Assembly: GCF_000368825.1 (NCBI RefSeq) | Contig: NZ_KB849717.1 | Coordinates: 1,436,485 to 1,500,484, forward strand | Length of the DNA: 64,000 bases | From: Acinetobacter ursingii DSM 16037 = CIP 107286 | GTDB lineage: Bacteria; Pseudomonadota; Gammaproteobacteria; Pseudomonadales; Moraxellaceae | Direction: 5' to 3' | Shown here: one piece after another, positions 54,491 through 64,000 of the stretch | Numbering within the stretch: the stretch's first letter is position 1 | Layout of the letters: every line of letters starts with the position of its first letter | Position numbers and translations under genes: made by a program | The notes under the pieces: generated by a model | What the model saw: the letters and a program-made list of their open reading frames with translations, nothing else | Database searches by the model: none | What the model was told of the DNA's origin: nothing

Positions 54491-55417
54491 ATGCATTCAT
54501 TTGATGATTATTATTATTTTTATTTGGTGGTCAAACATGGTGGATTTAGTGCTGCCAGTGAAGCTGAAAATATAACCAAATCCAAGCTCAGTCGCCGCAT
54601 TTTAGAGCTTGAGGATAAATTCAATGTGAATTTAATCCAGCGAACGACGCGACATTTTAAAGTCACTGCGTTAGGACAAGAGTTTTATGAAGAATGTGCC
54701 AAAGTGATTGCACAGGTAGAATGCGCCAAAAATGTATTATTACAACAACGTACCGAACCGCAAGGTCTGGTCAAAATTAGCTGTCCGTTATTGATGATGC
54801 GTTTTCAGATTCGAGAATTGATCAATCATTTTCTAAAAGCTTATCCCAAAGTTGAAATCGAATTAGAGCTGACCAGCCGCCGAGTCGATGTTTTGTATGA
54901 TGATATTGATATTGCGATTCGTACCAATTTTGAGATGACTGAAGATTCGAGTCTGATTGTTCGAGATGTGATTAAGACCACGCATTGTCTGGTGGCAGCC
55001 CCTGAAGTCTTACAAGGCAAACTCATCGAAAACTATCAACAACTCACAGACTTTCCGTGTATCGGTTTAGGCAATCAGAAACAGGATTATGTCTGGGTTT
55101 TAAGGCATCATGAAAATAATCGACACGTTGATATTCGTTTTAATCCACGTATGCGTTGCAATGATCTGGCGGGAGTATACTACGCTGCCTGTGATGGTTT
55201 GGGAATCGCAGATTTACCCTATTTGACCGTCGAAGAAGACATTAAACAGGGAAAATTAATTCATATTTTGCCCGAGTGGGAGTCCAATGAAGGGATGGTA
55301 CAACTGGTGTATGCTTCACGCAAAGGCCAGCGTCTCGTGGTTGAAAAGTTAATCGAAACACTGGTCGGTGGCATGCGCTCACTAGGCAATATGAAAAAAG
55401 GCTATCGTCTCATTTAA
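54491..55417 (+). CDS. LysR-family regulator
   Basis: This 308-aa protein has an N-terminal winged helix (FYLVVKHGGFSAASEAENITKSKLSRRILELEDKF, split by its turn) and a LysR substrate-binding domain. The 3' end is only 4 bp from the converging adaptor gene. It may control the isochorismatase-like gene, pirin, or the efflux genes; the sequence does not tell. Confidence 0.88.
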   Translation: MHSFDDYYYFYLVVKHGGFSAASEAENITKSKLSRRILELEDKFNVNLIQRTTRHFKVTALGQEFYEECAKVIAQVECAKNVLLQQRTEPQGLVKISCPLLMMRFQIRELINHFLKAYPKVEIELELTSRRVDVLYDDIDIAIRTNFEMTEDSSLIVRDVIKTTHCLVAAPEVLQGKLIENYQQLTDFPCIGLGNQKQDYVWVLRHHENNRHVDIRFNPRMRCNDLAGVYYAACDGLGIADLPYLTVEEDIKQGKLIHILPEWESNEGMVQLVYASRKGQRLVVEKLIETLVGGMRSLGNMKKGYRLI

Positions 55418-55421
55418 AATC

Positions 55422-56510
55422 TTATGCGTTGTTACAACTTTGATTTGCTGTATTGGCTTCCAGATTAACAATCGCTGACATACCAATCGCAATTTTATCG
55501 AGACCTTTTTGTTGCGGATCAAAGCTGATTTTGACAGGGAAACGTCGCACAATTTTTGTAAAATTTCCTGTGGCATTATCAGGCGGTAACAATGCCAGTT
55601 CTGCACCACTACTACGTGAAATACTATCAATTTTTCCACAGAACTTTTGATGAGGAATCGCGTCCAGACTAAATTCCACCCGATCTCCAGGTGCGAGTTT
55701 AGCAAGTTGTGTTTCTTTTAAATTCGCTTCAATCCAAAGCTGATGGATGGGAGCAACCACGATCAGATTTTTACCGACACTCACAAACTCACCCTCACGA
55801 ACTTTACGCGAGACCACAGTTCCCTCACGTGGAGCCATCAGCTTAGTGGCAGCCAAATTATTTTCCGCCTGCGCTAAATTGGCTTGGGCGGCGACCAGCG
55901 ATGCTTTTAATGAATCATTTTGTGCTTTTAACACCTGAATATTCTGTTGCGATTCTTTGATTTTAATATTAGAAACATTGACTAAAGAAGTTTGGCTCAC
56001 CGTGTCTTCAACCGCTTTGTCATATTCACTTTTACTCATGCCCCCTATTGCAGCAAGTTCTTTGGTACGTTTGAGATGATTATCCGCACGAAGCTGAGCA
56101 GCTTTGGATGCCGCAATTTCTGCTCTGGATATCTCAACCTGATCTTGAGCCAGCTTAATTTTTTCCTCTAGCTCATGTTGACTGGCCTGAATTTCCAAAA
56201 TCCGTGCCTGCGCTTGATCTACCGCAGACTGATAGTCTGTTGCATCAATTTCGACCAGTAACTGACCTGCTTTGACATGCTGATTATCCGAGACATTGAC
56301 TTTGGTCACATATCCGCCGACTTTATTGGCAATATAAGTCAGATCGCCTTTGACATAAGCATTGTCAGAAGACTGTGAATTTTTACTGACACTCCAGTAA
56401 AAATACAGAAAATATACCACCGCAAAAAGCGCACACATGATCACCAAAGCAATCACAACACGCACCCAAGGACGAAACGGTCTTTTAGCTTGAATAGTTT
56501 CTGTGGTCAT
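55422..56510 (-). CDS. EmrA/HlyD-type efflux adaptor
   Basis: This 362-aa membrane-fusion protein has an N-terminal membrane helix (about 14-34), the first lipoyl half (VSDNQHVKAGQLLVEIDATDYQSA), then a long alpha-helical hairpin (about 85-200) and the second lipoyl half with VVSRKVREGEFVSVGKNL. It links an inner-membrane MFS pump to an outer-membrane channel. The downstream partner of the pair is the MFS gene 18 bp upstream in the operon. Confidence 0.88.
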   Translation of the reverse strand: MTTETIQAKRPFRPWVRVVIALVIMCALFAVVYFLYFYWSVSKNSQSSDNAYVKGDLTYIANKVGGYVTKVNVSDNQHVKAGQLLVEIDATDYQSAVDQAQARILEIQASQHELEEKIKLAQDQVEISRAEIAASKAAQLRADNHLKRTKELAAIGGMSKSEYDKAVEDTVSQTSLVNVSNIKIKESQQNIQVLKAQNDSLKASLVAAQANLAQAENNLAATKLMAPREGTVVSRKVREGEFVSVGKNLIVVAPIHQLWIEANLKETQLAKLAPGDRVEFSLDAIPHQKFCGKIDSISRSSGAELALLPPDNATGNFTKIVRRFPVKISFDPQQKGLDKIAIGMSAIVNLEANTANQSCNNA

Positions 56511-56528
56511 GAATTTATCTCGGCAAAG

Positions 56529-58061
56529 TTAATGCATGGCTTTACTGTATGGGAAAACCCAGACACAAGCGGATGCGATAAATAAAATGAAAAATACCAG
56601 CAAAAATGCGTCGTTATAGGACATCGCAAAAGCTTGAATCCGAATATGTTGATTCAACTGTGCATAGCTCACGGCATTTAATGCTGACGGATCACTTAAT
56701 GCGGTACTCAAGCTGTGACGGATACTTTCCAGCATTGATAAGGTTTGCTCATTTTGTAACTGAACATCCTCGCCGATCATGGCAGAATGCAATTTTTCAC
56801 GTTCATTAATAAAGTGATTTAAGATGCCAATACCACCCACCAAACCAATTACCCGTGCATAGTTAAAACCAATACCACAAGTGGGACCTTCCGTTGGAAT
56901 AATGTCATATAGCACCAGATGCAAGGTCGCCAAAGAAAATACGCCCTGCCCTAAACCTGCCACAAAAATAGGCCATAGGAAATCATGGATCGCCCATTGT
57001 GAAGTCGAAAAACTACAATACAGTGAACTAAAAGCCAAAATGCATAAGGCCAGTGACATCATGATACGCTGATCAATACGTGGGCTCAGATAATAAGCCG
57101 TCATCACGCCTATGAAAGTACCCACAGAAAAAGGCCAAAGCACTTCCGCAATTTGTTCAATCCGAAAGCCTGAAAGCTGAATTAGAAACTGAGGAATTAC
57201 CCAAATAATAAACAGTGAACCAAAACGGAAAATCACCTGAAAAATAAGCGCATAGCTAAATGGTTTATAAAACAGAGTTAATTTGAACAATGCCGCATCA
57301 TGTCGAATAAAATGCATAATCGCAAAGCCCATCAACAAAAAACCTGCCAAAAAACTGGCGCTAATCCACCATGCTTCAAACCAGAAATGTCGCTCACCTT
57401 CTGACAAAACCATCACGATTAAACTGAGACCCGCCGAAATCAGTAAATAACCCACCCAGTCAAACAACTTAAATGCTTCAAGTCGAATCGGATCTTCCTT
57501 AAACAAAAAATTGGCAAGAATGACATAAGCAATAATCCCTAGCGCGGGAATAATGAACAGCAAATGCCAGTTTTCGCTATACAGAAAAAGGCTGCCTAAC
57601 CATGCAGAAACGCCAATTCCAATCGCAGTGGCAAGTGCAAAATAGGTTAAGCCCCGCGTCCGAATCAGACCCGCAGGATGGGTAGAAAACAGGATAATAA
57701 ACATTAAAATCGGTAACATGCCTGCAAAAAAACCATGCAGGATCCGTAAAAACAACATCACGGCAAAAGAATGAGTCATTACGATCAACAAAGAACTCAG
57801 AATAAAACCCAGTCCTGCAATCATCATGGCGCGTCGACGACCAAAGGCTCCTGAAAGCAAAAAGGCAATCGGTAAACCCAGTATTTGTCCAACATTGTAT
57901 AGGGTCACCACCCAACCCACTTCCTGCGAGGTCACTGCAAAAGCACCTGCGATATCTTGCTGCGCAAAAATAATCGACAAAGGAAATGTACTGCTCACAA
58001 TCGCGCCAAAAGCCGCGATGGTCATTGCCATTATTCGTTGCATTTTCACTGCATCTGGCAT
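56529..58061 (-). CDS. EmrB-type DHA2 multidrug transporter
   Basis: This 510-aa protein has fourteen predicted membrane segments and the DHA2-family start in which MAMTIAAFGAIVSSTFPLS forms the first helix. EVGWVVTLYNVGQILGLPIA and GAFGRRRAMM (motif A) follow. With the adaptor it should export drugs or other hydrophobic compounds. It is the first gene of the pair; no outer-membrane partner is encoded nearby. Confidence 0.88.
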   Translation of the reverse strand: MPDAVKMQRIMAMTIAAFGAIVSSTFPLSIIFAQQDIAGAFAVTSQEVGWVVTLYNVGQILGLPIAFLLSGAFGRRRAMMIAGLGFILSSLLIVMTHSFAVMLFLRILHGFFAGMLPILMFIILFSTHPAGLIRTRGLTYFALATAIGIGVSAWLGSLFLYSENWHLLFIIPALGIIAYVILANFLFKEDPIRLEAFKLFDWVGYLLISAGLSLIVMVLSEGERHFWFEAWWISASFLAGFLLMGFAIMHFIRHDAALFKLTLFYKPFSYALIFQVIFRFGSLFIIWVIPQFLIQLSGFRIEQIAEVLWPFSVGTFIGVMTAYYLSPRIDQRIMMSLALCILAFSSLYCSFSTSQWAIHDFLWPIFVAGLGQGVFSLATLHLVLYDIIPTEGPTCGIGFNYARVIGLVGGIGILNHFINEREKLHSAMIGEDVQLQNEQTLSMLESIRHSLSTALSDPSALNAVSYAQLNQHIRIQAFAMSYNDAFLLVFFILFIASACVWVFPYSKAMH

Positions 58062-58545
58062 GTCATTTCCTTGGGTTTACTGGGTCAGGATATTGATCGT
58101 GAAGCTATAAAACTATCTTTGCAATGATAAACATCGGCTAGAACAAGATGTTAAGATCACACATCAACTATTCATCAGTTTTCAGCTCATTTGATTTTAA
58201 ATGTTTTTTGATCAGCAAATGTGATGTCCATCGAAAAAGATCGTTTTATTATTAGGATAATCAGTTTTATCATCAGAACAGATTAAACTCACCAAGCTTT
58301 TTTTAAAGCTTAGCGTTGAAATATGCTTGATTCTGACGATTCAGTACAGCTAAAAATAAATGTGGATCGAAAAATACAGCTTCGATGCTTAGGCTCTAAA
58401 TGCCAAAAGCCCTCATCATGTGATAAAGGCTTTTGTTCTGGATAGATCAATAGTGTTCAATACAGTTCATTTTATCAATGTGTTAGATAAACCAACTCAA
58501 TGGATATCTCGATTTAAATCTACAATGACTGCATTGTGATTCAAA
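58062..58545. other. Intergenic stretch, 484 bp
   Basis: No gene is seen. A weak terminator-like hairpin, CAAAAGCC (58404-58411) with GGCTTTTG (58428-58435), lies downstream of the DUF1266 gene. The left part should hold the emrB-like promoter. Nothing else is recognised. Confidence 0.45.
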
Positions 58546-59310
58546 TTACCAATCTTTTTCCAATCTCATATTCCAATCCAATTGAAAAGGGCTATGGGCT
58601 TGCTTCTCAAGTTTTTCAATGATTTTAATTGTATTCTGATCGGCTGTTAATTTCAGCTCGGTCTCTGTGGAATACAACCAAAATCGGAAACCATAAATAT
58701 AGCTACGATTAAAATCATGCCATGAGTTAAATAACGGCTGAATTTTCTGACAAATCACCAGTGAGCGTTGAAGTGCATCTTCCTTAGTGATCATGCCTGC
58801 AAGATAAAAATCAGATAAAAGATATACCGCACGACCAAGATCCCATGCCAATATTGCTTGGTCTGCAAATTCCTGTGTTGCATCAAAACTTACACGGTCT
58901 AATTGTTGATGTTTTATATTCGATGTAATTTTTTGATTATGTCTTTCAAAATCCTGTCGGCTGAGTCCTAAGAGTTGCATTTCATCTACATATTTTAAAA
59001 GCAGCGCATTATGTAATCCCTGTTCACTGGTCAATTCAGCAATCATGGCATTACCTTCTTCTAAATCATGTATCCCCCAATGTTTGATCAGGTTCTGTTT
59101 AGCCAGTTCAGTGGTTTGCTTTTTTTTGGCTACGCCGCCAAATACATAATTCAAATTACGTTGATTCAGCGTTAAAAGTACAGCGCATGTTCCGTTCATC
59201 CACAAGATCGCTGGTGTGGCCTTGTTTCCCTCTGGTTTAGGTTTTTGAAAAAAAGACCATGCTACTGCAATCAACACCAGTCCAATTACTAGATACGTAA
59301 TATATTCCAT
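58546..59310 (-). CDS. DUF1266 protein with N-terminal membrane anchor
   Basis: This 254-aa protein has a signal-anchor helix (about 4-21) and then the DUF1266 domain, recognised by AWDLGRAVYLLSDFYLAGMI and DFNRSYIYGFRFW. ATG at 59310 has GGGGAA at 9 nt; the upstream in-frame start at 59370 adds an unlikely extension. Function unknown. It stands alone between the efflux and type I secretion operons. Confidence 0.8.
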   Translation of the reverse strand: MEYITYLVIGLVLIAVAWSFFQKPKPEGNKATPAILWMNGTCAVLLTLNQRNLNYVFGGVAKKKQTTELAKQNLIKHWGIHDLEEGNAMIAELTSEQGLHNALLLKYVDEMQLLGLSRQDFERHNQKITSNIKHQQLDRVSFDATQEFADQAILAWDLGRAVYLLSDFYLAGMITKEDALQRSLVICQKIQPLFNSWHDFNRSYIYGFRFWLYSTETELKLTADQNTIKIIEKLEKQAHSPFQLDWNMRLEKDW

Positions 59311-59491
59311 ACAACATTTCCCCAAATCATCAATAAAAATAAAAATGCTTTCTAATTTTTTTAAATGCACAACCCTATCTAGGCATGGAGCAAATGATCA
59401 GATAATGAAAGATTCTTCATGACAAACTTATGCTTCATCATCTTTTTTAGATTGACCCGTATGCTCCACCTAGACATTTACTTACATGGTT

Positions 59492-60682
59492 TTACCGCTC
59501 TCTTAACGCTTCTTTAGCTTTGTTAAACGGTTTTAATAAATAATCCAGTACCGTCTTCTCACCCGTACGAATATCCACCGTCGCCACCATCCCTGGCGTG
59601 ATACTAAACGACTTGCCTTCTTTGTTATAAAGCTTGTCAGAATCGGTACGGATATACACCCGATAATAAAACTGATCCTGCTTCACCTCATCTCGAATCG
59701 TATCTGGCGAAATCACTGTCACCTTGCCTTTTAACCCCCCATAAATCGAGTAGTCATAGGCGGTGATTTTGACCAGTGCTTCCTGACCCGGATGAATAAA
59801 GGCAATATCTCGTGGTGAAATACGTGCTTCAATCAACAATTGTTCATCCAGTGGCACAATGGTCATCAACTTGCCATTTTGTGGAATCACCCCACCTTGC
59901 GTGGTCACTGCAATTTCCTTGACCACACCACGTACCGGGGCTTTAAATGTGGTGCGGTTTAAAGTGTCAGTACGACCACGTACAATCTGCATTTGTTGTT
60001 CGGTGTCGGTATTGGCTTTTGATAATTCTTCACGTGATTTGACGTAATATTGGTTACGTGCATCATTGATTTTATTTTGCAGGTCATTGGCTTCACGTTT
60101 TAAGCGTAATACTTCTACTTCACTGGCAGCACCTTTGGCAACCAAAGGTTCGGTCATGGTGAGTTCCTGCTGAACCAGTTGTAAAGCCAGTTTTAAACCC
60201 GAAATTGACTGTTCCAGATTTTCGCGTCTGGAGTTATACAAGGCGGTTTCTTCTTGTACCAGTTTCGGATCTTTTTTCACCTCATCGGGAAAGACCAATG
60301 GGGTACCATTTACTTCTGCACGTAATCGCGCTGCTGTCGCCTGTGCAGAGATCAGTAAGGATTGCGATTCGCCTACATTAGATTCAAAGCGGGTCGGATC
60401 CAGCTGTGCCAGCACTTGTCCTTTTTCGACGATATCACCTTCTTGTACATCCAGCTTGGTCAGGATTCCACCATCCAGTGATTGAATCACTTGTTCTTTA
60501 GAAGATGGAATAACTTTGCCTGTACCCGTAGAGACTTCTTCAAGTTGAAATAGTCCTGCCCAAAGCAATAATATCAGCAAGCCGATACCGATAATCCAGA
60601 TCACTAAACTGGCGCGGGGTAAAGGTGGTTCTTTATAGGACACTTTTGTCGCGCGTTTTGGGTGTTGTAGTGCGTCACTCAT
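59492..60682 (-). CDS. HlyD-type type I secretion adaptor
   Basis: This 396-aa protein has an N-terminal membrane helix (about 28-48), a first lipoyl half (LDGGILTKLDVQEGDIVEKG), a coiled coil (about 130-230) and a conserved C-terminal barrel with GMVATVDIRTGEKTVLDYLLKP, the HlyD/LapC pattern. It bridges the ABC exporter and TolC channel. ATG overlaps the ABC gene stop. Last gene of the operon. Confidence 0.92.
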   Translation of the reverse strand: MSDALQHPKRATKVSYKEPPLPRASLVIWIIGIGLLILLLWAGLFQLEEVSTGTGKVIPSSKEQVIQSLDGGILTKLDVQEGDIVEKGQVLAQLDPTRFESNVGESQSLLISAQATAARLRAEVNGTPLVFPDEVKKDPKLVQEETALYNSRRENLEQSISGLKLALQLVQQELTMTEPLVAKGAASEVEVLRLKREANDLQNKINDARNQYYVKSREELSKANTDTEQQMQIVRGRTDTLNRTTFKAPVRGVVKEIAVTTQGGVIPQNGKLMTIVPLDEQLLIEARISPRDIAFIHPGQEALVKITAYDYSIYGGLKGKVTVISPDTIRDEVKQDQFYYRVYIRTDSDKLYNKEGKSFSITPGMVATVDIRTGEKTVLDYLLKPFNKAKEALRER

Positions 60683-62832
60683 GAACGTGCTCCTGGTCCT
60701 GTTTGAATCTGTTGGGCTACTGTGGCGGCGTTCTGGCCATTGAGGATCTGGTCACGCGGTCCATCCATGACGATTTTGCCTTCATTGACCACGATAATCC
60801 GATCGACCAGCTCCAATACTGCACGTCGATGTGTTGCCACAATTAAGGTGCGATGCCCTAGCCATGTTTTTAAGTGATCAATCAACATTTTTTCTGAAAC
60901 ATCATCAATCGATGCAGTTGGTTCATCCAGTAGTAAGATGTTCGGTTGTCGAATCAGTAGTCGTGCCAACAATAAGGCTTGTCGTTGTCCACCCGAGAAA
61001 CCCACACCTCCCTCTAAAATCAGATGATCCAGTCCTTCTTTTTTCTCTTCAACGAAGCTTAACGCACCTGTCATTTTCAGAACTTTGAGAATATCTTCAT
61101 CATTGGCCAAAGGTGCGCCAAGGGTTAAGTTTTCTCGAATGGTGCCGTAAAACAGGTGGGCATTTTGGTTTAAAAGTCCCATGTCACGACGGATATCTGA
61201 TGGATCAATCAGGCTTAAGTCCAAACCATCCAGACTGATTTTGCCTTGTAGTGGAAATTGCATGCCAGACAGCAGTTGTAGTAAGGTCGATTTACCTGCG
61301 CCATTACGCCCAAGTACCGCAATCTTTTCTCCTGCCTGTATGCTCAGATTCGGGATGATCAAGGTCGGTTTGGGATCATCCTGTCCATATTGAAATACTA
61401 CGCCCTTGAGTTCATAGTCACCATAGATCACAGGTTTATGAATCAGATGTGCCTGATCTGGTTGATCTACTGGCTTTTTCATCAGTTCATCCAGACTGGT
61501 TTTTGCGACTTTGGCTTGTTGTAAACGTCCCAATACCCCCGTGATTTGTGAAATCGGTGCCAGCATTCGAGAGGATAGAATCGAACAGGCCACCAATGCA
61601 CCTGTGGTCATGTCTCCTTTAATCACAGCAAAGCATCCCACTAATACCACTATCGCATAGGTCAGACCCTGTATTTTTTGGGTCCAGGCAGTGAGTATCC
61701 CCACGATCTTCCGCTGCCGCATGCTGATATCAGCAGAGACTTCATTCATGTGGTTCCACTGGTTTTGAAAGCGGGATTCAGCGCGCAGTAGTTTGATGTC
61801 TTCAATGCCCTGTACTGCTTCCACTAAGATGGCATTACGAATTGAGGATTCACGCATGCCTTCTTGTGCCAGTTTGGCTAATTTTTTTTGTACCAGCAGT
61901 CCTGGCACAATCATCAATGGCACCACCAAGACCATCACCCAGAATAAGTTCCCGCCAATCAACCAGAAAATCACCAGAAACAGGAAGAAGAATGGCAAAT
62001 CAGCAATGGCACTGATGGTGGTTGAGGTCACCAGTTCACGCACTCCTTCTAATTCACGGACTTGTGAAATAAAAGTCCCTGTTGATTTGGAGCGTTCTTT
62101 ATTTTTGATGCGTAGTGCATGGCCAAATACCCGGTCTGAGATTTTCAGATCCGCTCGTTTTCCAATGATATCGGACAGATAAATTCGGGCAACACGTAAT
62201 ACAAATTCAAAGATCGCTGCCAGTAATACCCCACCTGCCAATACCCATAGGGTTGAATAAGACTGGGAAGGAACCACACGGTCATACACCTGCATGGAAA
62301 AGATAATGGTCGCCAATGCCAGAATATTGGCAATCAGTGAGGCGAACATGATATCGATATAGCGTTTCCAGTCTTTGAGAACAATCGACCAGAACCAGCT
62401 CGGTTCATAGGGTTTGATGTATTCATCGACGCGTGCATCAGGAATTGATGTTTCTGGTCGTACGATATAGATGTTTTTGATCAGGCTATTAAGTTGATCC
62501 AGACGAAAGCTTTGGGCTAAGCCTTGTTCTCCACTGAGCTGGATGCTGACCTGTCCTTCTCCATCCGCTTTGTCTATGACCCCGACTTGTCCATCATGAA
62601 ATTCTGCGATGACGGGCAAGCGCCATGGGTTTAAGAGTTCGTTTGAGAAGGTAAGTTTGCGATAGTTCAGTCCCATTTGTCGGCAAATCAGTAATAGTAC
62701 GTCATCCACCGTGTGGTTCTGGTTCCAGTCCAGTTGAAGGCGGATGCGTTCTTCTGACGGTTCGATCCGATAGTGTTTGGCGATCACAAGGACGGATTGT
62801 AACCACGGCTGATAATTGAATGCTTGACTCAT
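60679..62832 (-). CDS. Type I secretion ABC exporter (LapB-like)
   Basis: This 717-aa protein has an N-terminal C39-peptidase-like domain (about 1-135) without the catalytic Cys, so it docks but does not cut the substrate, as in RTX/LapB exporters. A six-helix transmembrane domain follows (about 160-440). The ATPase has Walker A GRNGAGKST (about 512-520), signature FSGGQRQALLLARLL and LLLDEPTASID. It exports a large C-terminally signalled protein, probably a biofilm adhesin. No such substrate gene is in the window. Confidence 0.92.
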   Translation of the reverse strand: MSQAFNYQPWLQSVLVIAKHYRIEPSEERIRLQLDWNQNHTVDDVLLLICRQMGLNYRKLTFSNELLNPWRLPVIAEFHDGQVGVIDKADGEGQVSIQLSGEQGLAQSFRLDQLNSLIKNIYIVRPETSIPDARVDEYIKPYEPSWFWSIVLKDWKRYIDIMFASLIANILALATIIFSMQVYDRVVPSQSYSTLWVLAGGVLLAAIFEFVLRVARIYLSDIIGKRADLKISDRVFGHALRIKNKERSKSTGTFISQVRELEGVRELVTSTTISAIADLPFFFLFLVIFWLIGGNLFWVMVLVVPLMIVPGLLVQKKLAKLAQEGMRESSIRNAILVEAVQGIEDIKLLRAESRFQNQWNHMNEVSADISMRQRKIVGILTAWTQKIQGLTYAIVVLVGCFAVIKGDMTTGALVACSILSSRMLAPISQITGVLGRLQQAKVAKTSLDELMKKPVDQPDQAHLIHKPVIYGDYELKGVVFQYGQDDPKPTLIIPNLSIQAGEKIAVLGRNGAGKSTLLQLLSGMQFPLQGKISLDGLDLSLIDPSDIRRDMGLLNQNAHLFYGTIRENLTLGAPLANDEDILKVLKMTGALSFVEEKKEGLDHLILEGGVGFSGGQRQALLLARLLIRQPNILLLDEPTASIDDVSEKMLIDHLKTWLGHRTLIVATHRRAVLELVDRIIVVNEGKIVMDGPRDQILNGQNAATVAQQIQTGPGARS

Positions 62833-63907
62833 GGTTGCACCTCAAATCCCTGAATTGAAAGATGGTTTAGTTGGTAGGCCTGACGAGTCCGTCCCGTGGT
62901 CTGGATAAATTGCACCAGACTGTTGTAAATGTCATAACGTGCAGTTTCAAGTTCGTTGTTGGCCGCATGAATGGCCATTTCTGCGTTAAGCAAATCCAGT
63001 ACTGAGCGCGTCCCCAGTTTATATTGTTCCTGATATAGCTCACGGGTTCTGACCGTGGTTGCTTGTCGTTCTGACAATACTTGTATTTGTCTTTGTTTGT
63101 TTTCGATGTTTTCGCGTGTGGTACGCAGTTGATCCAGTACATCCAGATACACGGTGTTGACTTTGGAGCGTGCCGCTTCTTCTGCATAGCTGGCAGATTT
63201 TACTTGGGCAGCCACTGCACCCCCCTGAAAGAAGTTACTGGAGGCTTCCAGCATGATGCTGTTATAAAAGCCATCGTCTTTGTTGTTATTGGGATTGACC
63301 CCATTTAGGGCCTGGCTCAGTGAACCTTTGACAGATAAGGTCGGATAGAGGCTGAGCTGAGTTTGTTTTTTTTGGGATTTGGCAACTTCTACTTCTGCCT
63401 GTGCTGAAATCATTTTTGGGATGGTGTTAAATTCTGGATCTCTAAAGAGATCAGAGGATTGCACCAGATTTTCTGGAATCGTCCAGTTTTTATTGCTGAC
63501 ATCAAAGCCCAAAAGCGTGCGTAGCCGCTGTTGGTATTGTCGCAGTAAGGATTGTTGGGCGATCAGGCTCGATTGTGCCGATTGTAAGTAAGATTCAGCC
63601 TGTACAGGGTCAGCTTGACTGCTAATCCCTGCATTGGCTCGCAAGTTGGCAATATCCAGAATGCGCTGGATACCTGCCACCTGTTGTTCTCCAATCTGGC
63701 TGATGCGTTGGTAGCGTTCAATATTGATCACCGCAGAGGCAACCTGATAGGCAATGTCATCGATGCTGACCAGTACGTTGGCCTGTTCTACAATCAGTTT
63801 GGCTTTTTGGGTATCGACACTGGATTTGACTTTGCCAAAGTCATATAAGAGTTGGGTGGCACTCAAGGTCAGGAGCTGGCGACCGCGTTCGCCTGTGGTT
63901 AAATCAC
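62829..63907 (-). CDS. TolC-type outer-membrane channel, 5' end removed by IS3
   Basis: This TolC/LapE-like outer-membrane efflux protein keeps about 358 residues, including two long helical stretches (LIVEQANVLVSIDDIAYQVA; LRTTRENIENKQRQIQVLSE) and the typical YQEQYKLGTRSVLDLLNAE near the C-terminus. The native sequence stops at 63907, where a second IS3-family copy begins. The open frame to 63980 includes element DNA and has no export signal. The signal peptide and first helix, about 90-100 residues, are missing. The gene overlaps the ABC exporter by 4 bp. Confidence 0.9.
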
Positions 63908-64000
63908 AGAGGTGGATCAGGAAATTTGAACAACACTTATAAGTTATATTTTGCTCCCCAAATGATGTTATAAACATCAATATATGGAGTATTTTATGGC
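63908..64000 (+). mobile_element. Left end of a second IS3-family copy
   Basis: The 93 nt from 63908 match the left end of the element at 25822 with one difference (AGTTATATT against AGTGATATT), including the orfA ribosome-binding site and its ATG at 63996. The orientation is the same as at 25822. It is cut by the window edge. Confidence 0.97.

Noticed and set aside
63908..63980. N-terminal part of the TolC open frame
   Set aside because: These codons belong to the IS3 element, not to the channel gene.

Overview
The window looks like chromosome of an Acinetobacter species. The DNA is AT-rich, the housekeeping proteins (SSB, UvrA, TenA, GlpM, DUF475/TerC, GloA) have a moraxellaceal character, and the mobile elements and accessory families are common in that genus. 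This is inference from gene content; the species cannot be fixed from sequence reading alone.

Region 1 (1-10.0 kb, minus strand) is a defence locus. dptF, dptG and dptH are translationally coupled and encode the restriction half of a DNA-phosphorothioation (Dnd) system, followed by a coupled 108-aa protein. DptH carries an unusual Glu-Pro dipeptide repeat made of 15 six-base units. Upstream, and cut off by an intrinsic terminator, is an unrecognised two-gene pair. No dndBCDE modification gene lies inside the window.

Region 2 (10.2-17.4 kb) is a satellite/prophage-like island. It holds a C4-type antisense RNA candidate whose 3' part can pair with the ribosome-binding site of a 21-codon ORF, four small lipoprotein or membrane genes, an AlpA-like regulator diverging from an unknown 436-aa gene, an inovirus-Gp2-like protein, another unknown protein, a Fic enzyme, and a broken tyrosine-integrase start.

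Region 3 (17.4-29.5 kb) is a type VI secretion vgrG/effector locus on the minus strand that insertion sequences have taken apart. The original order was vgrG, DUF4123 chaperone, lipoprotein, Tle1-type lipase (DUF2235), DUF3304-like lipoprotein. An IS3-family element (3-bp duplication) splits vgrG near its 3' end. An IS21-family element (4-bp duplication) removes the lipase C-terminus. A decayed IS256-family element, itself interrupted by a complete IS66-family element (8-bp duplication), truncates the last lipoprotein gene. The uninterrupted vgrG and lipase frames can be rebuilt exactly by removing the elements.

Region 4 (30-36.8 kb) is a minus-strand aromatic meta-cleavage operon: FAH-family hydrolase, extradiol dioxygenase, flavin monooxygenase, two CoA-transferase subunits and an outer-membrane MetA-type protein. 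It faces a divergent TetR regulator, and two tandem TGAC-N5-GTCA operator candidates overlap the operon promoter.

Region 5 (36.9-59.3 kb) is mostly core chromosome: a MocR-family remnant, ssb, an MFS transporter, DUF475, tenA, YciI, glpM, a gene with a Fur-box-like site, DUF1304, uvrA, a diguanylate cyclase, gloA, tRNA-Thr(TGT), a methyltransferase/FAD-oxidoreductase pair, pirin, an isochorismatase-like hydrolase, a LysR regulator, an EmrAB-like pump and a DUF1266 protein.

Region 6 (59.5-64.0 kb) is a LapEBC-like type I secretion operon. Its first gene, the TolC-type outer-membrane channel, has lost its 5' end to a second copy of the same IS3-family element, which runs off the window.
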